From Neisseria sp. oral taxon 014 str. F0314 (GTDB lineage: Bacteria > Pseudomonadota > Gammaproteobacteria > Burkholderiales > Neisseriaceae), in the NCBI RefSeq assembly GCF_005886145.1, contig NZ_CP040504.1, positions 248,001 to 312,000 on the forward strand: a stretch of DNA of 64,000 bases, in the 5' to 3' direction. Every line of letters starts with the position of its first letter. Position 1 is the first letter of the stretch. A program made the translations under genes and the position numbers. Under the pieces are notes generated by a model that was not told the DNA's origin, did no database searches, and was given only the letters and a program-made list of their open reading frames with translations. Below are positions 34,464 to 43,969 of the stretch, one piece after another.

Positions 34464-35825
34464 ATGTTGAAAAAATGGCTGCACAAAGTTTTGCCCGGCA
34501 AACGCGGCAAAACGGCAGTGCACAAAGAAATTATCCCTTTTGCGGCACACCGCATCAGCGAGGACATGCTCAGTTTTGCGGCGGAAAAAGTCGTCCGCCG
34601 CCTGCACAACGAAGGATTCGAGGCTTATGTGGTCGGCGGGGCGGTACGCGATTTGCTGCTCGGTATCGAGCCTAAAGACTTCGATGTCGCCACCAATGCC
34701 ACTCCGGAAGAAGTAAGAAAGATTTTCCGCCGCAGCCGCATCATCGGCCGGCGTTTCCAAATCGTGCACGTTATGGTCGGGCCGGAAACCATCGAAGTAA
34801 CGACTTTCCGCGGCGGCGGTAAAGTGGTGCAGAACCAGCACGGCCGTATCATGAAAGACAACAATTACGGCAGTATGGAAGAAGATGCGATGCGCCGCGA
34901 CTTTACCTGCAACGCGCTTTATTACGACCCGATACGGCGGCTCATCGTCGATTTCCACCACGGCGCCGCCGACGTACAGGCCAAAAAACTGGTGATGATA
35001 GGCAATCCGGCCGAACGCTATCAAGAGGACCCCGTGCGCATCCTCCGCGCCGTCCGCCTGTCGGGCAAACTCGGTTTCGAGGTTGAAGAACATACCGCCG
35101 CGCCGATACCCGAATATGCAGGCCGTCTGAAACAAGAACCGGTTTCGCGCCTGTTTGACGAAATCCTGAAACTGCTGTTTTCCGGCCATGCGCGCGATTG
35201 TCTGCAACAGCTCAACAAACTCGGTATAGGCAGCGACATCCATCCGCTGCTGACGGCTATGAAAAGTGCCGACAAACCCGAAAACCGGATTATCTCGCTG
35301 GCGCTGAAAAATACCGACGAGCGGTTGCGCGCAGACAAATCGGTTTCTACGGGTTTTGTTTTGGCCGCCGTGCTGTGGCCTCAGCTCAACCGCTATTGGC
35401 AGCGCAACATCAGCCAAGGGCAGAGACCGTCGCCCGCGCTTACCGATGCGATAAACAAGTTCCGCGACGACATTGAAAAAGGCTGGGGCGTACCGCAACG
35501 TTTCGCCGCCACTATGCGCGAGATTTGGCAGTTTCAGCCACAGTTCGACAATACACGCGGCGCCCGCCCGCACCGTCTGCTGGCACAACAGCGTTTCCGC
35601 GCCGCCTATGATTTCCTCGTGCTCCGCGCACAGGTCGGCGAAGCAGACGAAGGATTGGTGCAATGGTGGACGGCATTCCAACACGCCGACAACGACGAAC
35701 GCGCAAAGCTGACGGCGTCGGGTTGGCAGGGGCAGGAGTCGGGGCAGGGCGGCGGCCAGTCCAAACGCAAGCGCCGCCGCAAACCGCGCCGGAAAAAGGC
35801 CGAAGGAAGCGGCGGCGAAGGTTGA
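34464..35825 (+). CDS. pcnB: Poly(A) polymerase I
   Basis: A 453-residue enzyme adding poly(A) tails to RNA 3' ends to trigger decay. The nucleotidyltransferase motif is intact: YVVGGAVRDLLLGIEPKDFDVATNA with its two metal-binding Asp residues. The RRDFTCNALYYDP and YQEDPVRILRAVRLSGKLGF blocks follow, which separate poly(A) polymerases from CCA-adding enzymes together with length. The C-terminal tail is strongly basic (SKRKRRRKPRRKKAEG), as in enterobacterial PAP I, and should bind RNA. An ATG 25 bases after a variant DUS serves as start. Confidence 0.93.
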   Translation: MLKKWLHKVLPGKRGKTAVHKEIIPFAAHRISEDMLSFAAEKVVRRLHNEGFEAYVVGGAVRDLLLGIEPKDFDVATNATPEEVRKIFRRSRIIGRRFQIVHVMVGPETIEVTTFRGGGKVVQNQHGRIMKDNNYGSMEEDAMRRDFTCNALYYDPIRRLIVDFHHGAADVQAKKLVMIGNPAERYQEDPVRILRAVRLSGKLGFEVEEHTAAPIPEYAGRLKQEPVSRLFDEILKLLFSGHARDCLQQLNKLGIGSDIHPLLTAMKSADKPENRIISLALKNTDERLRADKSVSTGFVLAAVLWPQLNRYWQRNISQGQRPSPALTDAINKFRDDIEKGWGVPQRFAATMREIWQFQPQFDNTRGARPHRLLAQQRFRAAYDFLVLRAQVGEADEGLVQWWTAFQHADNDERAKLTASGWQGQESGQGGGQSKRKRRRKPRRKKAEGSGGEG

Positions 35826-35905
35826 GGCCGTCTGAAAACGTTAATAAACATCCAAACAGCCGGTTTATCGCAGGCGGAATCCGCGCCCGATAAACCGGCT
35901 GTCTT

Positions 35906-36583
35906 TTAATCCATATAGCCCGTTTCCCGCAGGGAACAAACTTCTTTGGCAGTAACGATAAAATGGTCGAGCAGCGAAACATCCACCAAATCCAAAGCCT
36001 GCGCCAATCTTTTCGTGAACCCGATGTCCGCTTCAGACGGCCTTGCCGAGCCGCCAGGGTGGTTGTGGGCGATAATCAGGCTGTCGGCGTATTCGTCCAG
36101 TGCAAGTTTGACGATTTCGCGGATGTAAACGGTATTCTCGGCCACCGTGCCGCGTGAAAGTTCACGCATGGCGATAAGCTGGTTCTGCCGGTTCAGGAGC
36201 AGGGCATAGCTGACTTCCACGCGCTCATGGCCGAGGTTGAGGCGGAGATAGTCGGCAACGGTCTGCGGATTGCTGAAGATGATATTTTCCCGCAATTCTT
36301 CGCTTAAAATCCGCCGGCCGATTTCCCTGATCACCGCAAACTGGGTAAAACTCGCCGTTCCCATACCTTTATACGATGACAGGGATTTTATGTCTGCATT
36401 CATCAATTTTCCCAAGCTACCGAACCCGTTGAGCAGGTAACGCGCCAAATCGACAGCGCTCATGCCGCGTGTGCCGACCCTCAATAAAATAGCCAGCAAT
36501 TCGGCATCGCTCAATGCACCTGCGCCTCGCTCCAACAGCTTTTCGCGGGGGCGCTCGCCCTCCGGCCAGTGTTTGATACTCAT
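35906..36583 (-). CDS. radC: RadC-family JAB/MPN-domain protein
   Basis: A 225-residue protein. The N-terminal helix-hairpin-helix-like part (KLLERGAGALSDAELLAILL) is followed by a JAB metalloprotease domain with LIIAHNHPGGSARPSEADI (His-His-Asp zinc site) and LLDHFIV. RadC is not a confirmed repair protein despite its name; competence-linked expression is reported for relatives. The gene is complete and solitary. Confidence 0.93.
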   Translation of the reverse strand: MSIKHWPEGERPREKLLERGAGALSDAELLAILLRVGTRGMSAVDLARYLLNGFGSLGKLMNADIKSLSSYKGMGTASFTQFAVIREIGRRILSEELRENIIFSNPQTVADYLRLNLGHERVEVSYALLLNRQNQLIAMRELSRGTVAENTVYIREIVKLALDEYADSLIIAHNHPGGSARPSEADIGFTKRLAQALDLVDVSLLDHFIVTAKEVCSLRETGYMD

Positions 36584-36937
36584 GTTTTTCCCGTATGTTA
36601 TTGGTAAATTAATTGATAGTTTTGTATAAACAAAATGACATTTTAATTTAATTACCTGTTTGGGATAAACTGAAAAATCTGCTTTGTTCTGAAAGCGTTG
36701 TATCAGGTATCACAAATCCTTGCTGAACCGGTCTGCAAAGTAAATTTGATGTTGCCCCTTGTATGGATAGGCTAATATAATGACGAATTTTCGTGCTGCC
36801 CGTGCGCTCACAGGATTTTTCAGACGGCCTGTTTTACCGATGCCGTCTGAAAAGTCCGCTGCAATCAAACAGCTTTTTTATCACCCGTCGAAAATCCGTT
36901 TTGCCGGTACTCGTATCCGAATTGGAGTATTGCCATT
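36584..36937. other. Divergent control region between radC and potG
   Basis: No gene. It carries a sigma-70-like promoter for the pot operon (36752-36781) and a closely spaced inverted DUS pair at about 36818-36853 within the leader of potG, which could act as an attenuator. Confidence 0.6.
36752..36781 (+). promoter_or_regulatory. Probable sigma-70 promoter of potGHI
   Basis: TTGCCC (36752-36757) and TATAAT (36776-36781) are separated by 18 bases, about 156 bases before the potG start. Confidence 0.55.
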
Positions 36938-38062
36938 ATGACCGCAACCATTGCGTCTTCAGCCAAACCTTATCTGCAAATTCAGGGCTTGGTGAAAAAG
37001 TTTGGTGACAATTATGCTGTCGACCATATCGACTTAGACATTGAAAAACATGAAATCTTTGCCCTTCTAGGCAGCTCGGGCAGCGGCAAATCCACACTGC
37101 TGCGCATGCTGGCGGGTATGGAAATCCCGAATCAGGGCAAAATCATCTTGGACGGGCAGGACATTACCAAACTTGCGCCGTACGACCGCCCCATCAATAT
37201 GATGTTTCAGAGCTATGCGCTATTCCCGCACATGACGGTAGAACAAAATATCGCCTTCGGCCTGAAACAAGACAAAATGCCGAAAGACGAAATTGCCGCG
37301 CGCGTGGAGGAGATGCTGCGTCTGGTGCAAATGACCAAATACGCCAAACGTAAACCGCACCAGCTTTCCGGCGGCCAGCAACAGCGTATCGCGCTGGCAC
37401 GCAGTTTGGCCAAACGTCCGAAAATCCTGCTGCTTGACGAACCCTTGGGCGCTTTGGACAAAAAACTGCGCCAGCAAACCCAGCTCGAACTGGTCAATAC
37501 CTTGGAGCAAGTCGGCGTAACCTGCATCATGGTGACACATGACCAAGAAGAAGCAATGACGATGGCGACCCGCATCGCGATTATGTCGGAAGGGCAGTTG
37601 CAGCAGGTCGGTACGCCCAGCGACGTTTACGATTTCCCCAACAGCCGCTTTACCGCCGAATTCATCGGCGAAACCAATATTTTTGACGGCGTGGTGGTGG
37701 AAGACCATGCCGATTACGCCGTTATTGCTTGCGACGGCCTAGAAAACCACGTCCGCATCGACCACGGCCTCGGCGGGCCGGCGGAGCAGAACCTTTGGGT
37801 CAGCATCCGTCCCGAAGACATTGACTTGTACAAAGAAAAGCCTTCCCACTTAGGTGATTTCAACTGGGCGCAAGGCACAGTAAAAGACATCGCCTATCTG
37901 GGTAGTTTTGCCATTTACCATGTCAAACTGGGCAACGGGCGCGTAATTAAAAGCCAAGTGCCTGCGCCGTATTGGTATGTGCGCAATATTACGCCGCCGA
38001 CTTGGGACGAAACCGTCTACATAAGCTGGCCGGAAAACCAGCCGACGCCGCTGTTGCGCTAA
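36938..38062 (+). CDS. potG: Polyamine ABC transporter ATP-binding protein (PotG/PotA type)
   Basis: A 374-residue ATPase energising putrescine/spermidine import. Walker A is LLGSSGSGKSTLLRML, Q-loop MMFQSYALFPHMTV, signature LSGGQQQRIALARSLA, Walker B ILLLDEPLGALD and the switch His VTHDQEEAM. The C-terminal TOBE domain follows (LWVSIRPEDIDLYKE). The first residues match PotG more than PotA. Next are two permease genes in the same operon, 19 and -1 bases apart. The periplasmic binding protein (potF/potD) is not in the window. Confidence 0.92.
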   Translation: MTATIASSAKPYLQIQGLVKKFGDNYAVDHIDLDIEKHEIFALLGSSGSGKSTLLRMLAGMEIPNQGKIILDGQDITKLAPYDRPINMMFQSYALFPHMTVEQNIAFGLKQDKMPKDEIAARVEEMLRLVQMTKYAKRKPHQLSGGQQQRIALARSLAKRPKILLLDEPLGALDKKLRQQTQLELVNTLEQVGVTCIMVTHDQEEAMTMATRIAIMSEGQLQQVGTPSDVYDFPNSRFTAEFIGETNIFDGVVVEDHADYAVIACDGLENHVRIDHGLGGPAEQNLWVSIRPEDIDLYKEKPSHLGDFNWAQGTVKDIAYLGSFAIYHVKLGNGRVIKSQVPAPYWYVRNITPPTWDETVYISWPENQPTPLLR

Positions 38063-38081
38063 TCCGCGAGGGAATGCCGAG

Positions 38082-39059
38082 ATGAATTTGAAAACGCTTA
38101 AACGCAAACTGCTGCGCCGTCCCGGGCAGAGGGCTGTCATTGCCGTACCGTATGTCTGGTTGCTGGTTCTGTTTCTGGTTCCGTTCGCGATTGTCTTGAA
38201 AATCAGTTTTGCCGAGCAGGAAATCGCTATTCCGCCGTTTACACCGCTGACTACCATAGACGAGGATTTAGGCCGTCTGAACATCGCCGTCAGTTATCAA
38301 AACTACGCCGATATTTTTCAGAATTTCTGGAATACCTTGGGCCAACTGTTTAATCCGTTTAGCAAAAGCAGCGGTGATAATATTTATCTGCTGACCTATT
38401 GGTCTTCGATTAAAACGGCTTTGACAACCACCGCCATCTGCCTGCTAATCGGGTACCCGACTGCTTATGCCATTTCGCGTGCGCGTCCGTCCATCCGCAA
38501 CGGCCTGCTGCTGGCGATTATGCTGCCTTTCTGGACATCCTTCCTATTACGCGTTTACGCATGGATGGGGCTGCTCGGACACAACGGCATCATCAATAAT
38601 TTTCTGTTGAAATACGGTATTATCAGCGAACCATTGGATTTGTTTTATAACGCATTTTCGCTGAATCTGGTCATGGTCTACGCTTATCTGCCGTTCATGA
38701 TTCTGCCGCTATACACCCAACTTGTGAAATTGGACGGACGCCTGTTGGAAGCCGCTTCGGATTTGGGGGCTAGGCCGATCAAATCGTTTTTTACCATTAC
38801 ACTGCCCCTGTCTAAAACCGGCATTATCGCGGGTTCCATGCTGGTATTCGTTCCCGCAGTCGGCGAATTTGTGATTCCCGAATTGGTCGGCGGTTCGGAA
38901 AACCTGATGATTGGTAAAGTGTTATGGCAGGCCTTCTTCGACCAAAACAACTGGCCGCTGGCTTCAGCCGTAGCCGTAGTGATGGTGGCGTTGCTGGTTG
39001 TGCCGATTGCCTTGTTCCAACATTATGAAAACCGTGAATTAGAAGAAGGGACCAAGTAA
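38082..39059 (+). CDS. potH: Polyamine ABC transporter permease PotH
   Basis: A 325-residue inner-membrane permease with six helices. The long periplasmic insert after the first helix (residues about 48-110) and the EAA loop EAASDLGARPIKSFFTITLPLS, which docks on PotG, are typical of PotB/PotH. Its stop overlaps the start of potI by one base (TAATG), so the two subunits are translationally coupled. Confidence 0.92.
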   Translation: MNLKTLKRKLLRRPGQRAVIAVPYVWLLVLFLVPFAIVLKISFAEQEIAIPPFTPLTTIDEDLGRLNIAVSYQNYADIFQNFWNTLGQLFNPFSKSSGDNIYLLTYWSSIKTALTTTAICLLIGYPTAYAISRARPSIRNGLLLAIMLPFWTSFLLRVYAWMGLLGHNGIINNFLLKYGIISEPLDLFYNAFSLNLVMVYAYLPFMILPLYTQLVKLDGRLLEAASDLGARPIKSFFTITLPLSKTGIIAGSMLVFVPAVGEFVIPELVGGSENLMIGKVLWQAFFDQNNWPLASAVAVVMVALLVVPIALFQHYENRELEEGTK

Positions 39060-39940
39060 TGCAGAAAAACAAATTATCCTGGTTTCTCAAGCTGATGCTG
39101 GCTCTGGCTTTGGCATTTCTTTATATCCCGCTGTTTGTGCTGGTTATTTATTCGTTTAACGAATCCAAACTGGTTACGGTGTGGGGCGGTTTTTCAACCA
39201 AATGGTACGGAGTGTTGCTGCAAAACAGCACCATCTTAGAAGCGGCCTGGTTGTCGTTGCGGATAGCGCTTGTCTCTTCGCTGGCTGCCGTAGTATTGGG
39301 CACGCTGGCGGGTTATGCGATGGCGCGTATCAAACGCTTCCGCGGCAGTACGCTGTTTGCGGGTATGATTTCCGCCCCGATGGTGATGCCGGACGTGATT
39401 ACCGGCTTATCGATGCTGCTGCTGATTATCCAAGTGCAGATGTTTCTGCAAAACAGCGAATGGTTGCAGGCGCTTTATTTTGACCGTGGTTTCTTTACTA
39501 TTTTCTTGGGACACACCACTTTGTGTATGGCCTATATTACCGTGGTCATCCGTTCGCGCCTGATTGAGCTTGACCAGTCGTTGGAAGAAGCCGCCATGGA
39601 TTTGGGCGCGCGTCCGCTGAAAATCTTTTTCGTAATTACATTGCCGCTGATCGCGCCGGCTATCGCATCGGGTTTTCTGCTCGGCATTACCCTGTCGTTG
39701 GACGATTTGGTCATTACCTCATTCTTGTCCGGTCCCGGGTCTTCGACGCTGCCGCAGGTGATTTTCTCCAAAATCAAATTGGGGCTTGACCCGCAAATGA
39801 ATGTGCTAGCGACCATCCTTATCGGTATCATCGGTACGCTGGTTATTGTCATCAACTATTGGATGATGCGGCAGGCTACCAAACGTGAAAGGGAAGCGGC
39901 CGAAGCTTACCGCCAAGAAAAATTGGCTGCCGGTTCCTGA
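39059..39940 (+). CDS. potI: Polyamine ABC transporter permease PotI
   Basis: A 293-residue permease with six helices, the partner of PotH. The EAA loop EEAAMDLGARPLKIFFVITL is clear, and the SLDDLVITSFLSGPG segment near the end is a PotC/PotI hallmark. It closes the operon before a DUS terminator. Confidence 0.92.
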   Translation: MQKNKLSWFLKLMLALALAFLYIPLFVLVIYSFNESKLVTVWGGFSTKWYGVLLQNSTILEAAWLSLRIALVSSLAAVVLGTLAGYAMARIKRFRGSTLFAGMISAPMVMPDVITGLSMLLLIIQVQMFLQNSEWLQALYFDRGFFTIFLGHTTLCMAYITVVIRSRLIELDQSLEEAAMDLGARPLKIFFVITLPLIAPAIASGFLLGITLSLDDLVITSFLSGPGSSTLPQVIFSKIKLGLDPQMNVLATILIGIIGTLVIVINYWMMRQATKREREAAEAYRQEKLAAGS

Positions 39941-39954
39941 GTGTATAAAATTGG

Positions 39955-39997
39955 AGGCCGTCTGAAAATCCTAGTTAATTAGGATTTCAGACGGCCT
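39955..39997 (+). terminator. DUS-based terminator of potGHI
   Basis: AGGCCGTCTGAAAATCCTA (39955 onwards) pairs with its complement ending at 39997 around a TTAATT loop, then TTTTT. Confidence 0.9.
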
Positions 39998-40180
39998 TTT
40001 TGTGAGGATAGAAAATGAAAGTAAAAGAAGCAGAGGAGGATAGATGGTATATGCAGAAAGTCTGAATAGTACGGACAACAGCTAGGAGACGGAACGGCCG
40101 ACAGCTATAAACCGCTACCGAAAAAATTACGGCTATTTAGCGATTGTTATATTTCAATTTCTCTTTTCGTCACAATCAAA

Positions 40181-40221
40181 AGGCCGTCTGAAAACCGGTG
40201 TTTTCCGTTTTCAGACGGCCT
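40181..40221 (-). terminator. Inverted DUS pair after dsbD
   Basis: AGGCCGTCTGAAAAC (40181-40195) pairs with GTTTTCAGACGGCCT (40207-40221), just beyond the dsbD stop. Confidence 0.75.
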
Positions 40222-40232
40222 CTCTTCAAATT

Positions 40233-42044
40233 TTATTTTTCGTTTTCTTTATACCATGCGATAAATTCTTTCGGTTTGGCAAACCCCTGCAATGGTTCGC
40301 TGCGTCTGCCATCGGCATGTATCACAAAGATTCCGGGCGGGCCGAAAAGTCCGTATTCCTTCATCAAAGTCTGATGGTCGGGCGTATTGGCGGTCACGTC
40401 GATTTGGAAAAAACGCTCCATATCCACGGCTTCATGTACCTGCGGCTGGTTGAACGTGTAGGCTTCCATTTCTCTGCACGAGATGCACCAGTCGGCATAG
40501 AAATCCAGCAGGACGGGTTTGTCGGGGTTGGCCTGCAAAGCGGCAGTCATTGCGGCTTTCAATTCGGCGGTATCGGTAAATGTTTTACCGTGTTTTGTCG
40601 AATGTCCCGATGCGGACGGCGGATTCAGTGTCAGAAAGTGATGCAGGGCGGTAGAGTTGCCGTTGGCGCTTTGATAACCGAACCACACGCCGCCGATTAG
40701 TAGCAAGGAACCGAATAACATGGAAAACGATTTCAAACGGTCTCCCAATTTGTTTGCTTTTGCCAGCAACATGCCCGCAGGCACAATCAGCAACAGGGTG
40801 TAAAGGGCAGTTACGACTGCATACGGCAGATACGGTGTCGCCAGATAAACGGCGACGGCCAGCAGGATAAATCCGAACGCGTATTTGACGCCGTTCATCC
40901 AATCGCCGGCCCGCGGCAGGATACTGCCGAAGGTACCGACGATGATGAGCGGTACGCCCGTTCCCAAGGCCATGACATACAGGGCCAATCCGCCCAATAA
41001 GGCATCACCCGTCTGCCCGATGTAACCCAGCGCAAATGCCAGCGGTGGTGCGACACACGGACCGACAATCAGTGCCGATAGCATTCCCATAATAAAAACG
41101 GATACGATATGGCCGCCTGAAAGTTTGTTGCTTTGGCTTTGAAAATACGCTTGAACGGATGCAGGAAGCTGAATGTTGAACAAGCCGAACATCGACAATG
41201 CCAATATCACCATCAGTGCGGAAGCGGGCAATACTACCCACGGCTGTTGCAGCCATACCGACAACAGTGATCCTGTCAGGCCTGCAATAACGCCGACCAG
41301 CATATAGGTCAGTGCCAAACCCTGCACATAAACCATGGAGAGTTCAAAAGCACGGGTTCTACCGCCGCTGTTTTTATCGCCGATGACGATGCTGGACACA
41401 ATCGGTAACAGCGGATACATGCAGGCCGTAAAGCTCAATCCCAGTCCGGCGAGAAAAAACGCCAATAAATTGGCGCCTAATGTATCTCTTGATAATTTGA
41501 AACGGCTGCCGTCCTGCCGGTTATCACCCGACGGAGACGGCAGGCCGTCTGAAGATACGGGTTGCGCAGGATTGCTTAAAAAACGGTCCTTTCCGGAAAT
41601 CGGCATATCGGTTTGCGGGGAATAAAAGCCGTTACCGTCGATGTCGAATACGGTATCTACCGGCGGATAGCAGACACCGACTTCCGCACAGCCTTGATAA
41701 CTCAAGGTCAGTTTGTATTTCGGTTGTGTTTTTTTGTAAGGCCAGTCGACTTGTGCCGCGCGATGGTAGACGGTTTGTTTGCCGAAAAATTCGTCTTCTT
41801 TCTGTTCGCCTTTGCCGAATTGGGGCGCTCCGAGTACATTGCTTGGTTCGGTTGCCGCCATTATTTTCGACTGGTACATATAATAACCGTCGGCAATTTT
41901 GAACTGTACGCTGACGCCGCTTGCGGTCACATGCACCTGCGGAACGAACGCCTGTTCGGGGGGCAGCAGTTTGGAAGCGTCCACTGCGAAAGCATTGCTG
42001 CAAAAGGCGAACAATACGGTAAGGAAATAAAGTATTTTTTTCAT
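40233..42044 (-). CDS. dsbD: Thiol:disulfide interchange protein DsbD
   Basis: A 603-residue inner-membrane protein that carries electrons from cytoplasmic thioredoxin to periplasmic reductases. It has a signal peptide (MKKILYFLTVLFAFCSNAFA), an N-terminal periplasmic domain with the Cys pair GCAEVGVCYPP, and eight membrane helices with the two redox cysteines in FTACMYPLLP and VGPCVAPPLA. The C-terminal thioredoxin-like domain has CISC (C520, C523). All six catalytic cysteines are present and the length is standard. Confidence 0.95.
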   Translation of the reverse strand: MKKILYFLTVLFAFCSNAFAVDASKLLPPEQAFVPQVHVTASGVSVQFKIADGYYMYQSKIMAATEPSNVLGAPQFGKGEQKEDEFFGKQTVYHRAAQVDWPYKKTQPKYKLTLSYQGCAEVGVCYPPVDTVFDIDGNGFYSPQTDMPISGKDRFLSNPAQPVSSDGLPSPSGDNRQDGSRFKLSRDTLGANLLAFFLAGLGLSFTACMYPLLPIVSSIVIGDKNSGGRTRAFELSMVYVQGLALTYMLVGVIAGLTGSLLSVWLQQPWVVLPASALMVILALSMFGLFNIQLPASVQAYFQSQSNKLSGGHIVSVFIMGMLSALIVGPCVAPPLAFALGYIGQTGDALLGGLALYVMALGTGVPLIIVGTFGSILPRAGDWMNGVKYAFGFILLAVAVYLATPYLPYAVVTALYTLLLIVPAGMLLAKANKLGDRLKSFSMLFGSLLLIGGVWFGYQSANGNSTALHHFLTLNPPSASGHSTKHGKTFTDTAELKAAMTAALQANPDKPVLLDFYADWCISCREMEAYTFNQPQVHEAVDMERFFQIDVTANTPDHQTLMKEYGLFGPPGIFVIHADGRRSEPLQGFAKPKEFIAWYKENEK

Positions 42045-42317
42045 AAAACGAATCTTCAGATAAGGTGTGTCCGGCGAGTCCGCCGTTGGTAAAATATAGT
42101 GCGATTATACAGAATAATCCGTCGGTTAAGATACGGCTACCGGCAAAAACCGCCAATATACTAATTCCATATAACTATTTCATTATAATTCTTTTTAATA
42201 AAATAACTTGTCTGTTTCTCTCATAGAATAGTGCAATAGACGCATGAAGTACGATTGCCGCAATCAAAACAGCACATTAAAATAACAAAGCCATAACCGA
42301 ATAAAGAACGCACTACT

Positions 42318-43133
42318 ATGTCTGTCGAACATTACGAAAATTTCCCCGTCGGTTCCATTCTTTTACCTCGCCGCCTGCGCAAACCGATTCATGCCGTTTA
42401 TGCCTTTGCCCGTACTGCGGACGATATTGCCGACGAGGGTGAGACGGCAGATGCCGAACGCCTGCGCGGTTTGGATGATTTGCAAAAAGAACTGGATAGG
42501 ATTTATACGGGAGAAATACCGCAAACCGCATTGATGAAGCGTTTGCAGAACGAAGCTATCAAACCGTTTGCCATGCCTCCGGAACCGTTTTACGACCTAT
42601 TGTCCGCTTTCCGCCAAGACGTAGTTAAAAAACGCTATCAGAATTTCGGCGAACTGGTGGATTACTGTCGCCGTTCGGCCAATCCGGTCGGCCGGATGAT
42701 GCTCCATCTTTACGGTGAAAACGATCCGGTCAGCATTGCCCACAGCGACGGCATCTGCACAGCATTGCAGTTAATTAACTTTTGGCAGGATGTGGCGTTG
42801 GACTGGCAAAAAGGGCGGGTGTACATTCCACAGGAAGACTTGGCAAAGTATAAGGTCTCGGAAGAGCAAATTGCCGAAGGGCGGGCGGATTTTGCGTTTC
42901 AAAGGCTGATGGCCCATGAATGCGAACGCACGTTTCAAATACTCAAGGCCGGTTCGCCTTTGGGCAAAAGACTGAGGGGCCGCATCGGCTTCGAACTGAG
43001 GATGATTATTGTCGGCGGGCAGATAATTTTACAAAAACTCGACGGCTGCAAATACGATATGTTCGGCCGCCGCCCGATATTGGATAAAAAGGACTGGCTG
43101 ATTATCCTGAAGCGCGCCTTTTTGAAAAAATAA
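42318..43133 (+). CDS. hpnC: HpnC-type squalene/phytoene synthase-family protein
   Basis: A 271-residue prenyl-condensing enzyme. It has HYENFPVGSILLPRRLRKPI at the start, the first Asp-rich motif FARTADDIADEG and the second motif NFWQDVALDWQKGRVYIP. These and the length match HpnC, which with HpnD and HpnE makes squalene by the three-step route. hpnD and hpnE are not in the window. Whether the strain makes hopanoids or uses another prenyl product is not visible. A 270-base AT-rich gap separates it from the divergent dsbD. Confidence 0.85.
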   Translation: MSVEHYENFPVGSILLPRRLRKPIHAVYAFARTADDIADEGETADAERLRGLDDLQKELDRIYTGEIPQTALMKRLQNEAIKPFAMPPEPFYDLLSAFRQDVVKKRYQNFGELVDYCRRSANPVGRMMLHLYGENDPVSIAHSDGICTALQLINFWQDVALDWQKGRVYIPQEDLAKYKVSEEQIAEGRADFAFQRLMAHECERTFQILKAGSPLGKRLRGRIGFELRMIIVGGQIILQKLDGCKYDMFGRRPILDKKDWLIILKRAFLKK

Positions 43134-43139
43134 GGCAGG

Positions 43140-43170
43140 AGGCCGTCTGAAACGGATTTTCAGACGGCCT
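43140..43170 (+). terminator. Inverted DUS pair after hpnC
   Basis: AGGCCGTCTGAAA (43140-43152) pairs with TTTCAGACGGCCT (43158-43170), 6 bases beyond the hpnC stop. Confidence 0.8.
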
Positions 43171-43321
43171 CGTTTTGTTTTTTGGCATCTAAACCGCCCC
43201 CAAAAGACAGACGACAGGGTAAAATACCGTCTGCTTCGGGGGCCAGTATGTAAATTCTACCAAAAACCCATAAGCCAAGTTGACTGGGGGGCGGGTAATG
43301 AATAAAATCCGCTTTTCATAG

Positions 43322-43338
43322 AGTTTAAGTTCTAAACT
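43322..43338. promoter_or_regulatory. Small inverted repeat upstream of fabA (possible operator)
   Basis: AGTTTA-AGTTC-TAAACT lies 40 bases before the fabA start. The position fits an operator for a fatty-acid regulator, but no match to a known Neisseria site is claimed. Confidence 0.3.
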
Positions 43339-43377
43339 TTAATCTGACTGCGGTTCCCACCGCAGGGAAAGACAGAC

Positions 43378-43905
43378 ATGACCACACAATTCGTTCCACA
43401 AAACAGCTATACCAAAGAAGAACTGCTCTCATGCGGGCGCGGCGAGCTTTTCGGCGCGGGCAACGCGCAACTGCCGCTGCCCAATATGCTGATGATAGAC
43501 CGCATCGTCAATATAAACAGCACCGGAGGAAAATACGGCAAGGGCGAAATTATCGCCGAATTGGATATCAATCCCGATTTATGGTTTTTCGGCTGCCATT
43601 TCGAAGGCGACCCCGTTATGCCCGGCTGTTTGGGTTTGGACGCCATGTGGCAACTGGTCGGCTTCTATCTGGGGTGGACGGGTGCGCCGGGACGCGGTCG
43701 CGCTCTGGGTTGCGCCGAAGTGAAATTCAGCGGCCAAGTTCTGCCGAAGCATAAAAAAATTACCTACCACATTCACATCAAACGGGTAATGAACAGTAAA
43801 TTGGTGTTGGGCATCGCCGACGCCGAAATGAGCGTGGACGGCCGCAAAATCTACGAAGGCAACGGCCTGCGCGTCGGCCTGTTTACCACCACCGACGACT
43901 TCTGA
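43378..43905 (+). CDS. fabA: 3-hydroxydecanoyl-ACP dehydratase/isomerase
   Basis: A 175-residue hot-dog-fold enzyme that introduces the cis double bond in unsaturated fatty acid synthesis. The active-site His is in [19 protein letters not shown], followed by the partner Asp in [15 protein letters not shown]. It is adjacent to fabB, the classical FabA-FabB pair. The start follows GGGAAAGACAGAC at the right distance. Confidence 0.97.
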   Translation: MTTQFVPQNSYTKEELLSCGRGELFGAGNAQLPLPNMLMIDRIVNINSTGGKYGKGEIIAELDINPDLWFFGCHFEGDPVMPGCLGLDAMWQLVGFYLGWTGAPGRGRALGCAEVKFSGQVLPKHKKITYHIHIKRVMNSKLVLGIADAEMSVDGRKIYEGNGLRVGLFTTTDDF

Positions 43906-43918
43906 ATCCAGTAATCAA

Positions 43919-43951
43919 AGGCCGTCTGAAACGGCAACTTTCAGACGGCCT
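43919..43951 (+). terminator. Inverted DUS pair between fabA and fabB
   Basis: AGGCCGTCTGAAA (43919-43931) pairs with TTTCAGACGGCCT (43939-43951). Being inside a probable operon, it may lower fabB expression rather than end transcription fully. Confidence 0.6.
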
Positions 43952-43969
43952 GCATCATCGGAGAATACA

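Noticed and set aside
34407..35684. 425-codon minus-strand frame
   Set aside because: Antisense to pcnB, which carries all its motifs.
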